NCBI GenBank assembly: GCA_963790545.1
Contig: CAWBPA010000004.1
Coordinates: 1-24,017, forward strand
From: DATBJG01 sp963790545
GTDB taxonomy: Bacteria; Acidobacteriota; Vicinamibacteria; Vicinamibacterales; JAMQPK01
Reading direction: 5' to 3'
Length of the DNA stretch: 24,017 bases
Below are positions 6,853 to 12,954 of the stretch, piece after piece (within the stretch, counting starts at the first letter, position 1; every line of letters starts with the position of its first letter). The notes beneath the pieces are model-generated. The model was not told the origin of the DNA. It made no database searches and saw only the letters and a program-made list of their open reading frames with translations. A program made the translations under genes and the position numbers.

Positions 6853-7499
6853 TGAAGGTCCTCCTGATCGGTCTCATCGCGGCAGGAGTTGCCCTCCAGG
6901 GTCAGCCGCTGCAGGGGCAAACGCGAAACGATCGGCTCTTTCCGCCGCTGGATCTCGGACTCCTCGAGGCACCAGATCGTGACGAGTGGCAGCAGCCCGA
7001 TCGGATCATGGATGCGCTGGGAATCTATGACGGCGCGGTGGTCGCGGATCTGGGTGTCGGCTCGGGCTGGTTCACGGTTCGTCTGGCACGACGGGTTGGT
7101 CCCAACGGACTCGTTTACGCGGAAGACGTTCAGCGCGAGATGATTCAGGCGACGGTCCGTCGCGTGCAGCGTGAGGCGCTGCAGAACGTGAAGCCGATTC
7201 TCGGCACCGAGGACGATCCGAAGCTACCGCCGCAGCAAATTGATGCCGTGCTGATTGTGGGCATCTATCACGAAATTGCGAATCCTGTTGCGCTCCTGGC
7301 GAACGTCGGACGTTCACTCAAACCGAACGGTCGTATTGGTATCGTCGACTTCACGTTTGGCGCTGGGGGCCCCGGCCCAGCCGCCGAAGAGCGCGTGGAC
7401 CCGGAAGTCATCTTGCGCGGCGCGGAACGGGCGGGCTTGCGGCTCATCAAGCGTGAGACGTTTCTGCCATTCCAGTACCTCTTGATTCTGGGGAAGTAA
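6849..7499 (+). CDS. exported class I methyltransferase-like protein
   Basis: 216 residues. The N-terminus looks like a signal peptide (MMKVLLIGLIAAGVALQGQ, with cleavage likely before residue ~25). A SAM-methyltransferase fold follows: motif I VVADLGVGSGWFTVRLA (64-80), the strand-2 acidic residue in YAEDV, IDAVLIVGIYHE (motif II region) and SLKPNGRIGIVDF (motif III), ending in FLPFQYLLILGK as UbiE-like proteins do. SAM is not known to be available in the periplasm, so the protein either is tethered or retained, uses another ligand, or the hydrophobic N-terminus is not a signal. It overlaps the aspA stop by 4 bases and sits 6 bases before thiD, so the three genes probably share a transcript. 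A second ATG at 6852 is equally possible. Confidence 0.8.
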   Translation: MMKVLLIGLIAAGVALQGQPLQGQTRNDRLFPPLDLGLLEAPDRDEWQQPDRIMDALGIYDGAVVADLGVGSGWFTVRLARRVGPNGLVYAEDVQREMIQATVRRVQREALQNVKPILGTEDDPKLPPQQIDAVLIVGIYHEIANPVALLANVGRSLKPNGRIGIVDFTFGAGGPGPAAEERVDPEVILRGAERAGLRLIKRETFLPFQYLLILGK

Positions 7500-7505
7500 C
7501 GAACG

Positions 7506-8324
7506 ATGGCGATTCCCACCGCACTGACAATTGCCGGCAGCGATTCGATTGGGGGCGCCGGCATTCAAGCCGACTTGAAGACGTTCGCCGCGCATGGCGT
7601 CTACGGCGCATCAGCCATCACCGCCATCACGTCTCAGAATACGCTCGGGGTTCAAGCCATTCACGAACTGCCGGCAGAAGTGGTCGTCTCCCAGATAGAG
7701 GCCGTCGTAGAAGACCTCGAGATTCACGCAACCAAAACCGGGATGCTTGCGAGCAAGCCCATCGTCAAGGCGATCGTCGCGCTGCTGGAGCGCCGAGGCC
7801 TGTCGAACGTGGTCGTGGACCCGGTGATGATTGCCAAGAGCGGTGACTCACTGCTGTCGCGGGAAGCGCTCGACGTCGTGCAATACGAGTTGCTCCGGTT
7901 TGCGACCGTGGTCACCCCCAACGCCGCAGAGGCTGCCGTCCTTGCCGACATGCCCGTCATCACTGTCGCTGATGCCCGCCGTGCCGCTGAGCGAATCCGG
8001 GAACTCGGCTCGCGTGCGGTCATTGTGAAAGGCGGGCACCTGGGTGATCACGATGCCGTTGACGTGCTCGTCGACGACAGGGGGTACCACGAGCTGAGGG
8101 GGCCACGCATCGAGACGCGCGCGACGCATGGGACCGGGTGCACGTTCGCCGCCGCCATTGCCGCAAACCTTGCTCTTGGTTGTTCGCTTCGAGAAAGCGC
8201 CGATCGCGCCAAACACTACGTGACCGCGGCCCTGGAGCACGGGCTCACAATCGGACACGGGCACGGCCCCCTGAATCACCTCTGGTTCACCGGGGTTCGT
8301 CGCCCCGAACGAATCGACTGGTGA
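7506..8324 (+). CDS. thiD: bifunctional hydroxymethylpyrimidine kinase/phosphomethylpyrimidine kinase
   Basis: 272 residues, the usual length. ThiD phosphorylates HMP and then HMP-P to give HMP-PP, the pyrimidine half of thiamine. It is a ribokinase-fold enzyme: the N-terminal ALTIAGSDSIGGAGIQADLKTF (6-27) binds the pyrimidine, VVVDPVMIAKSGD (102-114) and TPNAAEAAVL (137-146) are family blocks, KGGH (175-178) precedes the nucleotide site, and HGTGCTFAAAIAA (208-220) is the anion-hole/catalytic motif. The sequence shows no fusion to ThiE. It follows the exported methyltransferase-like gene by 6 bases. No other thiamine gene and no obvious TPP riboswitch is seen upstream. Confidence 0.94.
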   Translation: MAIPTALTIAGSDSIGGAGIQADLKTFAAHGVYGASAITAITSQNTLGVQAIHELPAEVVVSQIEAVVEDLEIHATKTGMLASKPIVKAIVALLERRGLSNVVVDPVMIAKSGDSLLSREALDVVQYELLRFATVVTPNAAEAAVLADMPVITVADARRAAERIRELGSRAVIVKGGHLGDHDAVDVLVDDRGYHELRGPRIETRATHGTGCTFAAAIAANLALGCSLRESADRAKHYVTAALEHGLTIGHGHGPLNHLWFTGVRRPERIDW

Positions 8325-8353
8325 GCTCCTCGAAGAGCCTTCTCGAACGTTGA

Positions 8354-8359
8354 TATACT
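8354..8359 (+). promoter_or_regulatory. -10 element of moaE, leaderless geometry
   Basis: TATACT ends 6 bases before the moaE ATG at 8366, the same spacing as TATAAT before aspA. No Shine-Dalgarno sequence intervenes and no clear -35 is visible. The expected transcript would begin at the start codon. Confidence 0.5.
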
Positions 8360-8365
8360 TTCTGG

Positions 8366-8887
8366 ATGGCTTCCTCCCTTGCGGCTATCACTAGCGCTCC
8401 TTTGGATCTGGACGCGCTGGTTCGGGCTGTCTCATCGCCGGGTCAGGGTGCCGTCACGTCGTTTCTGGGCATCGTCAGAAACGAGAACCTCAATCGACGA
8501 GTCCAATACCTCGAGTACGAGGCGTACGAACCACTCGCACTGCGTGCGCTCGACCGAATTCGGGACGAAGCACGGGAGCGTTGGCCGGCGGTTGAACTTG
8601 GTATTCACCACCGGATTGGGCGCCTGGCCATCGGGGAAAGCAGCGTGGCAATTGCCGCCGCATGCGCCCACCGTGCAGATGCGTTTGCCGCATGCCGATA
8701 CGCCATTGAACGGGTGAAGCAAATCGTCCCGATCTGGAAGCACGAATATTTTGAGGGTGGCGACGTCTGGATCGAGGGCGCAACCGCCAATCCCGACGAT
8801 GAAGCGGCGCGCCAGGTGGCGTTCAGCCGCGCTGGGGCGGCGCAGGGCGTGAGTGCCCCCGCAAGCGACGCCACTTCGTGGGGGTAG
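8366..8887 (+). CDS. moaE: molybdopterin synthase catalytic subunit MoaE
   Basis: 173 residues, a little longer than the ~150 typical. With MoaD thiocarboxylate it converts precursor Z (cPMP) to molybdopterin in the cytoplasm. Diagnostic sequence: GAVTSFLGIVRNEN (28-41), LEYEAYEPLA (49-58), IGRLAIGESSVAIA (84-97) and the active-site block RVKQIVPIWKHEYFEGG (116-132) with lysines K118 and K125. moaD follows 22 bases later, which is the usual functional pair. The C-terminal ~12 residues and the TAG stop lie in a GC-rich repeat (8864-8898), so the tail is probably repeat-derived. It likely has its own leaderless promoter rather than depending on thiD. Confidence 0.92.
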   Translation: MASSLAAITSAPLDLDALVRAVSSPGQGAVTSFLGIVRNENLNRRVQYLEYEAYEPLALRALDRIRDEARERWPAVELGIHHRIGRLAIGESSVAIAAACAHRADAFAACRYAIERVKQIVPIWKHEYFEGGDVWIEGATANPDDEAARQVAFSRAGAAQGVSAPASDATSWG

Positions 8888-8898
8888 GGGCCCGCGAA
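8864..8898 (+). repeat. dispersed GC-rich repeat, copy 1 (3' end of moaE / leader of moaD)
   Basis: This stretch runs from AGCGACG through CGTGGGGGT to GCGAA and matches, with small indels, the minus-strand sequence at 12311-12275. It supplies the last codons and TAG stop of moaE and ends 11 bases before the moaD ATG. Both copies point in the direction of the gene just downstream. This copy has a weaker hairpin than copy 2. Confidence 0.6.
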
Positions 8899-8909
8899 CC
8901 AAGAAAGCC

Positions 8910-9152
8910 ATGCGCGTGACCGTGCGGCTTTTTGCCCGCCTCCGCGATATTGCTGGAGCGAGTGAGCTCGTCCGCGACGTTCGAGAAGGCACGGCGCGAC
9001 AGGTCTGGGACGATCTGGTCAGCGAGTTTCCGCCGCTCGGCGCGTATACGGCGTCGATTTCGGTAGCGATCAATACGGACTACGCGCGAATGGACGGTCG
9101 CGTCAAGGACGGCGACGAAGTGGCGTTCCTTCCACCGGTGTCGGGAGGGTGA
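8910..9152 (+). CDS. moaD: molybdopterin synthase sulfur carrier subunit MoaD
   Basis: 80 residues with a ubiquitin-like beta-grasp fold. It starts MRVTVRLFARLRDIAG and ends PPVSGG, the C-terminal Gly-Gly that is adenylated and thiocarboxylated to donate sulfur to MoaE. Length and ends match the family. ATG 8910 is chosen because the upstream extension of the frame runs through moaE and adds non-family residues. Spacing after moaE is 22 bases; the ribosome site is weak. Confidence 0.92.
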   Translation: MRVTVRLFARLRDIAGASELVRDVREGTARQVWDDLVSEFPPLGAYTASISVAINTDYARMDGRVKDGDEVAFLPPVSGG

Positions 9153-9182
9153 CTGACTGACCACTGCAACCACTGACCACTG
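9151..9182. repeat. short ACTG-phased repeat between moaD and prfA
   Basis: ACTG occurs at 9152, 9156, 9163, 9172 and 9179 within 32 bases, containing two copies of ACTGACCACTG-like sequence. It fills the whole moaD-prfA gap, and prfA has no visible Shine-Dalgarno sequence after it. A similar run of ACTG occurs at 11542-11571. It looks like small repeat expansion; a function is not evident. Confidence 0.5.
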
Positions 9183-9185
9183 TTT

Positions 9186-10265
9186 ATGTTCGACAAACTC
9201 TCGGCAGTCGAATCGAGCTACGAAGATCTCATGAAGCAGTTGGCGGATCCGGCCGTTCAGGCCGATCCGACGACGTACCGGAAGCATGCCAAGACACTGA
9301 GCGAGCTCGAGCCGCTCGTGGAACGTTTCCGGCAGTACAAGGCAGTCTCACAGGAGATCGCACAGACCGAAGAGCTGGTGAAGACTGCGGATGCGGACAT
9401 GCGCGATCTTGCCGGCGAAGAGCTCAAGACGCTCGAGCGGCGTCGCGACGACCTGCTTGCGGAGATCAAGACGCTGCTCGTTCCGAAAGATCCAAACGAC
9501 GACAGGAACGTCGTGCTGGAAATTCGTGCCGGTACGGGCGGGGACGAAGCGGCCTTGTTCGCCGGAGAGTTGTTCCGAATGTACTCGAAGTTTGCCGAGC
9601 GTCACCGCTGGCGAATCGAGGTCCTTTCGACCAACCAAACTGGCGTGGGAGGCTTGAAAGAGGTCATTGCTTCCGTCGAAGGGCGGGGTGCCTACAGCCG
9701 GCTGAAGTACGAAAGTGGCGTCCATCGTGTGCAACGCGTTCCGGCAACTGAAGCCAGCGGTCGCATTCACACCTCCACCGCGACAGTGGCGGTCCTGCCC
9801 GAGGCCGAAGACGTCGATATTCAGATCGATGCCAAGGATCTGCGTGTCGATACGTTCTGTTCGAGCGGTCCAGGCGGTCAAAGCGTGAACACGACCTACT
9901 CGGCGGTCCGCATCACCCATATTCCGACCGGGGTGGTCGTCTCTCAACAGGACGAAAAATCCCAGGTCAAGAACAGGGCGAAGGCCATGAAGGTGTTGCG
10001 ATCAAGGCTGTACAAATGGAGCTGCGCAAGCAACAGGAACAGATTGCGAAGGATCGACGCAGTCAGGTCGGCACGGGCGAACGTTCCGAGAAGATCCGCA
10101 CGTACCAATTTCCCCCAAAGCCGGATTACCGATCATCGAATCAATTTCACCACACATCGGTTGGTGGAAGTGCTCAACGGCGATTTGAACGAATTACTCG
10201 ATTCAGTCAGCACGCACTACCAGTCCGAGAGGCTCAAGGACGCGACGGCCGTTGAGGTGCGCTAA
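9186..10265 (+). CDS. prfA: peptide chain release factor 1, with two compensating frame breaks
   Basis: 359 residues. RF1 recognises UAA/UAG and triggers peptidyl-tRNA hydrolysis. The codon-recognition motif PAT (in RVPATEASGRIHTSTATVAV), the catalytic GGQ (SSGPGGQSVNTTYSAV) and SQQDEKSQVKNRAKAMKVLR mark it as RF1. From about 10013 the frame reads nonsense (WSCASNRNRL...) until ~10106, where it returns as NFPQSRITDHRINFTTHRLVEVLNGDLNELL. The missing stretch MELRKQQEQIAKDRRSQVGTG is intact in the +1-shifted frame at 10016-10110. One base lost near 10012-10015 (AAAA read as AAA) and one extra C near 10105-10106 (TAC read as TACC) repair it fully. Frame is kept overall, so a naive translation looks normal in length with about 31 wrong residues. 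The substrate glutamine is untouched. prmC, whose product methylates that Gln, is next. Confidence 0.92.
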   Translation: MFDKLSAVESSYEDLMKQLADPAVQADPTTYRKHAKTLSELEPLVERFRQYKAVSQEIAQTEELVKTADADMRDLAGEELKTLERRRDDLLAEIKTLLVPKDPNDDRNVVLEIRAGTGGDEAALFAGELFRMYSKFAERHRWRIEVLSTNQTGVGGLKEVIASVEGRGAYSRLKYESGVHRVQRVPATEASGRIHTSTATVAVLPEAEDVDIQIDAKDLRVDTFCSSGPGGQSVNTTYSAVRITHIPTGVVVSQQDEKSQVKNRAKAMKVLRSRLYKWSCASNRNRLRRIDAVRSARANVPRRSARTNFPQSRITDHRINFTTHRLVEVLNGDLNELLDSVSTHYQSERLKDATAVEVR

Positions 10266-10266
10266 C

Positions 10267-11145
10267 GTGACCGTTCACGAGCTGGTGGTGGACGCGGGAG
10301 GGCGCCTCGGTCGCGCCGGGATCCGTCAGTCGGAGGCGCGGCTCGATGCCGAAACGCTGGCACGCCGGCTGCTCGGCTGGGATGCCGCTCGTTTTCTGAC
10401 GAGCCGTGGCGAAGAAGCGCCAGCCGGATTCCCCGAGCACTACGACCGGCTCATTTGCCGACGTGAACGCCGCGAGCCGACCTCGTACATCATGGGATCG
10501 AAGGAATTCTGGGGCCTCGATTTCGAGGTCTCGAGCGACGTGCTCATCCCACGACCCGAAACCGAATTTCTCGTGGAAGAAGCCCTCGAATGCAGCCGAG
10601 CACTGTCACTGACGACCATAGGCCGAGCGCTCGTCGTGGACGTTGGTACGGGCAGCGGCTGCGTCGCGGTCGCGCTCGCCCACGAGATGGCTTCAGCCCG
10701 GATCGTCGCCACCGACATTTCGGCAGCCGCGCTTGACGTGGCTCGCCGGAACGCCATTCGGCATGGCGTCGCCAATAGAGTTCATTTTGTTCGAACGGAC
10801 TTTCTCGCAGGCATCGGACCGTGCGCCGATCTGATTGTGTCCAACCCTCCGTACGTGCCACGAGCCCACGCTGCCGGATTATCGCCGGAGGTCCGAGATT
10901 TCGAACCGCACGTCGCGCTGTTCGGTGGGGCTGACGGTCTCGAGAAACAGCAGATGTTGCTGGAGCAGGCGTCAGGGTGCCTGGCACCTTCCGGTTACCT
11001 TCTGGTGGAGTTTGGCGACGGCCAGGAGGAAGCATTACGAGGGTTGATCGCGAGCTGGCCGGCGTTTCGAATCGTCCGCGTGCGGAGCGATCTCCAGGGT
11101 ATCCCTCGTACGATGGTGGTCACCCGATCTACCAATCTCTTCTGA
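10267..11145 (+). CDS. prmC: release factor glutamine N5-methyltransferase PrmC
   Basis: 292 residues from GTG 10267, the family length. It methylates the glutamine of the GGQ motif of release factors RF1 and RF2. The helical N-terminal substrate-binding domain includes EARLDAETLARRLLGW, then YIMGSKEFWGLDFEVSSDVLIPRPETE (74-100), SAM motif I VVDVGTGSGCVAVALA (123-138) and the catalytic NPPY (193-196). GTG 10267 lies 1 base after the prfA stop; GAGGTG about 9 bases before it is a good ribosome site. A TTG at 10252 would add five residues and overlap prfA; it is less likely. prfA-prmC pairing is widespread and supports the call. Confidence 0.95.
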   Translation: MTVHELVVDAGGRLGRAGIRQSEARLDAETLARRLLGWDAARFLTSRGEEAPAGFPEHYDRLICRRERREPTSYIMGSKEFWGLDFEVSSDVLIPRPETEFLVEEALECSRALSLTTIGRALVVDVGTGSGCVAVALAHEMASARIVATDISAAALDVARRNAIRHGVANRVHFVRTDFLAGIGPCADLIVSNPPYVPRAHAAGLSPEVRDFEPHVALFGGADGLEKQQMLLEQASGCLAPSGYLLVEFGDGQEEALRGLIASWPAFRIVRVRSDLQGIPRTMVVTRSTNLF

Positions 11146-11157
11146 CGCGAGAGTGTC

Positions 11158-11502
11158 ATGGCCGATTGTCTGTTCTGCAAGATCATCGCGCACGAAATAC
11201 AGGCAAAGGTCATCCACGAAGATGAAGCGCTGATTGTGATCCAGGACATCAACCCGCAAGCACCACTTCATGCACTCGTCATACCGCGTCGACACATCGC
11301 CACCATCAACGACATCACCCAGGCAGACGATGAGCTCATCGGTCGCATGGTTCGGCAGGCTGGATTGGTCGCACGAGATCGCGGGTTTCAGCAGGGCGGG
11401 TATCGAACCGTTTTCAACTGCAATCGCGACGCCGGCCAGACAGTCTTCCATATCCATCTGCACGTGCTGGCTGGACGAGCGTTAACGTGGCCTCCTGGAT
11501 AG
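11158..11502 (+). CDS. HIT-family (HINT-like) nucleotide phosphohydrolase
   Basis: 114 residues, typical of Hint/HinT-branch histidine-triad proteins, which hydrolyse nucleoside phosphoramidates and acyl-adenylates. The triad is HIHLHVLAGR (His98, His100, His102). CLFC (C4, C7) together with downstream His is the zinc-site pattern of this branch. NPQAPLHALVIPRRH and the C-terminal WPPG are also characteristic. The physiological substrate is unknown. It follows prmC by 12 bases and is likely the last gene of the moaE-prfA cluster, converging on the HAD gene. Confidence 0.92.
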   Translation: MADCLFCKIIAHEIQAKVIHEDEALIVIQDINPQAPLHALVIPRRHIATINDITQADDELIGRMVRQAGLVARDRGFQQGGYRTVFNCNRDAGQTVFHIHLHVLAGRALTWPPG

Positions 11503-11510
11503 GCTATATC

Positions 11511-11571
11511 GTCAGGCAGGCCTGAAGAGCCTGCGCTCCGTACTGCGCTGCGGACTGCCGACTGTCTACTG
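11511..11571. repeat. small hairpin and ACTG-rich repeats between convergent HIT and HAD genes
   Basis: GCAGGC (11516-11521) pairs with GCCTGC (11529-11534) around a 7-base loop, followed by ACTG at 11542, 11554, 11561 and 11568. The location between converging genes suits a weak terminator, but there is no T-run on either side. The ACTG spacing echoes 9151-9182. Confidence 0.35.
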
Positions 11572-11574
11572 CCA

Positions 11575-12270
11575 CTAGGGCGTCAGAAGCTTCGGCAGAT
11601 CGGTCAGCGTCCGAATCACAGGAACCCCGTCGATCTCGGTTCTTGCTGGCAGCTCCGACGACCGATTCACGAGCACAGCATGCATACCCGCTCGGCGCGC
11701 GCCCTCGATATCCTGCTTGAGGCTGTCGCCAACCATCATGGCCTCGCCGGCCGCGACATCGAGCAGCTTCAATCCAGCTTCGAAGATGCTCGGGTGCGGT
11801 TTCATGAAACCGTGCTCCGACGAAGAAATGGCGCCGGAAATCAGTCGCTCGAGCTCGAAATGACTTTGGAACGAGGTGAGCGAACGATGGGTATTTGAGA
11901 TCAATCCAAGCCGCAAACCTCGCCCCGCCAACTCGGTCAGGGTAGGCTCAACGTCCTCGTAGAGTGAAAAGTGCTGACAGGCCGCCCACTCGTCGTAGAT
12001 CTCCCGTGCGCAGGCGTCGAGTCCAGGCCCGCGTCCACCCATTCGTTCGATGATGTGTCTGGTATACCTGAGGAAGATTGCCGGATCGTAGATGTGATCC
12101 TGGGCTTCATCGAGCACGAATGAAGCGTCGACAACCGCTTCGTCGAACTCTGAAGGGTCGACGCTCATTCCGTGGCGGGCGCAAAACTGCTGATAGCCTT
12201 CGCCACGAAATGTCGGGCCCGGATAAATCAGTGTGAAATCGACGTCAAAAAAGACCGCTTTGACGATCAT
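11575..12270 (-). CDS. HAD-superfamily hydrolase
   Basis: 231 residues. A haloacid dehalogenase-type phosphohydrolase, subfamily IA style: motif I FFDVDFTLIY with nucleophile Asp9 and acid Asp11, motif II Ser/Thr in GLISNTHRS, motif III lysine in KPHPSIFEAGLKLL and motif IV MVGDSLKQDIEGARRAG. A cap region of about 80 residues lies between motifs I and II. Substrate specificity cannot be read from the sequence; phosphoglycolate-, nucleotide- or sugar-phosphatase roles are all possible. The ATG at 12270 lies 4 bases after a GC-rich hairpin repeat (12275-12311), leaving no room for a normal Shine-Dalgarno site, which is unusual. Confidence 0.9.
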   Translation of the reverse strand: MIVKAVFFDVDFTLIYPGPTFRGEGYQQFCARHGMSVDPSEFDEAVVDASFVLDEAQDHIYDPAIFLRYTRHIIERMGGRGPGLDACAREIYDEWAACQHFSLYEDVEPTLTELAGRGLRLGLISNTHRSLTSFQSHFELERLISGAISSSEHGFMKPHPSIFEAGLKLLDVAAGEAMMVGDSLKQDIEGARRAGMHAVLVNRSSELPARTEIDGVPVIRTLTDLPKLLTP

Positions 12271-12274
12271 CTAA

Positions 12275-12311
12275 TTCGCGTGGGGCCCCACCCCCACGCG
12301 CTGCCGTCGCT
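12275..12311 (-). repeat. dispersed GC-rich repeat, copy 2, with 9-bp hairpin at the HAD start
   Basis: CGCGTGGGG and CCCCACGCG (12277-12285 / 12292-12300) form a perfect 9-bp stem with a 6-base loop. Read on the minus strand, the element runs from AGCGACG to GCGAA like the copy at 8864-8898 and ends 4 bases before the HAD ATG. The hairpin has no U-tract, so it is not a standard terminator. It could hide the start codon in mRNA. Confidence 0.65.
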
Positions 12312-12383
12312 CACGCTCCGGATCTTGATACTCGCATTCTGCTGCTTAAGTCAGCACGTGCCGCTTTTGTGAACTCTCCGAAC

Positions 12384-12830
12384 CTACGCCGTGACGGGCA
12401 GATGAATCAGATAGTGCTGGTCTCCTCGCCGAATCCAGATTCGAACGTAGTCATTGCCTTTGAGCAGCTGCACCTTCTGTCCGTTGGGTCCAGGAGGTGT
12501 GTCCTCTGCAACCGTGGCAATTTCACTTGCCGGCACGATGCTGACCACTTCGCGGCCTCTGACTTGCCCACCCTGGACGAACTCGACCCATCGTTCGAAA
12601 GTCGGAGTCTGACCGACCACGTTTTCGGGTTTGGCCGTGTCCGGCGTCAGGCGCACCTGATAGGTGCCAGCAGCCAGTGGCTTGCCGTCGGCCGTCACTT
12701 TCTGGCTGATTCGGACGGTACCCAGCGACTGTTGCTCAGCGCCTCCGGTCGTCCGCGGGGCCTGACCAGCAAGCGTTGTCGCGCTGACGAAGAATGCGGC
12801 GGTCAGCACCAGCAGTTGGTTTTTCAGCAT
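12384..12830 (-). CDS. small exported protein of unknown function
   Basis: 148 residues from ATG 12830. The N-terminus is a clear signal peptide (LKNQLLVLTAAFFVSATTLAG, cleavage likely near residue 22-24). The mature part is mostly predicted beta: SLGTVRISQKVTADGKPLAAGTY, QVRLTP, GREVVSIVP, KVQLLKGNDYVRIWIRRGD, QHYLIHLPV. I do not recognise a named family. The composition suggests a small periplasmic or surface beta-sandwich. ATG 12830 is preceded by GAGG with an 8-base spacer; a GTG at 12833 is the alternative. It lies about 120 bases downstream of the ompA-like gene on the same strand and may share its transcript. Confidence 0.75.
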   Translation of the reverse strand: MLKNQLLVLTAAFFVSATTLAGQAPRTTGGAEQQSLGTVRISQKVTADGKPLAAGTYQVRLTPDTAKPENVVGQTPTFERWVEFVQGGQVRGREVVSIVPASEIATVAEDTPPGPNGQKVQLLKGNDYVRIWIRRGDQHYLIHLPVTA

Positions 12831-12954
12831 CACGTGTACCTCGTCGAATAGTTCGGGTTCGGAGCTTGGCTCGGTCTTGCCCCGTCGTTGCGCGCGCCCG
12901 GATCCAGGCCCTTGTCAATCAAGAGCCGAGATCCGAGCGCTCAGAGCCGAGAGC

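Noticed and set aside
8325..8365. Terminator between thiD and moaE
   Set aside because: Only a 4-bp GCTC/GAGC stem with no T-run; too weak.
9186..10265. prfA as a true pseudogene
   Set aside because: The two indels cancel, the GGQ and PAT motifs are intact, and RF1 is essential; no second prfA is seen in the window. Assembly error is simpler.
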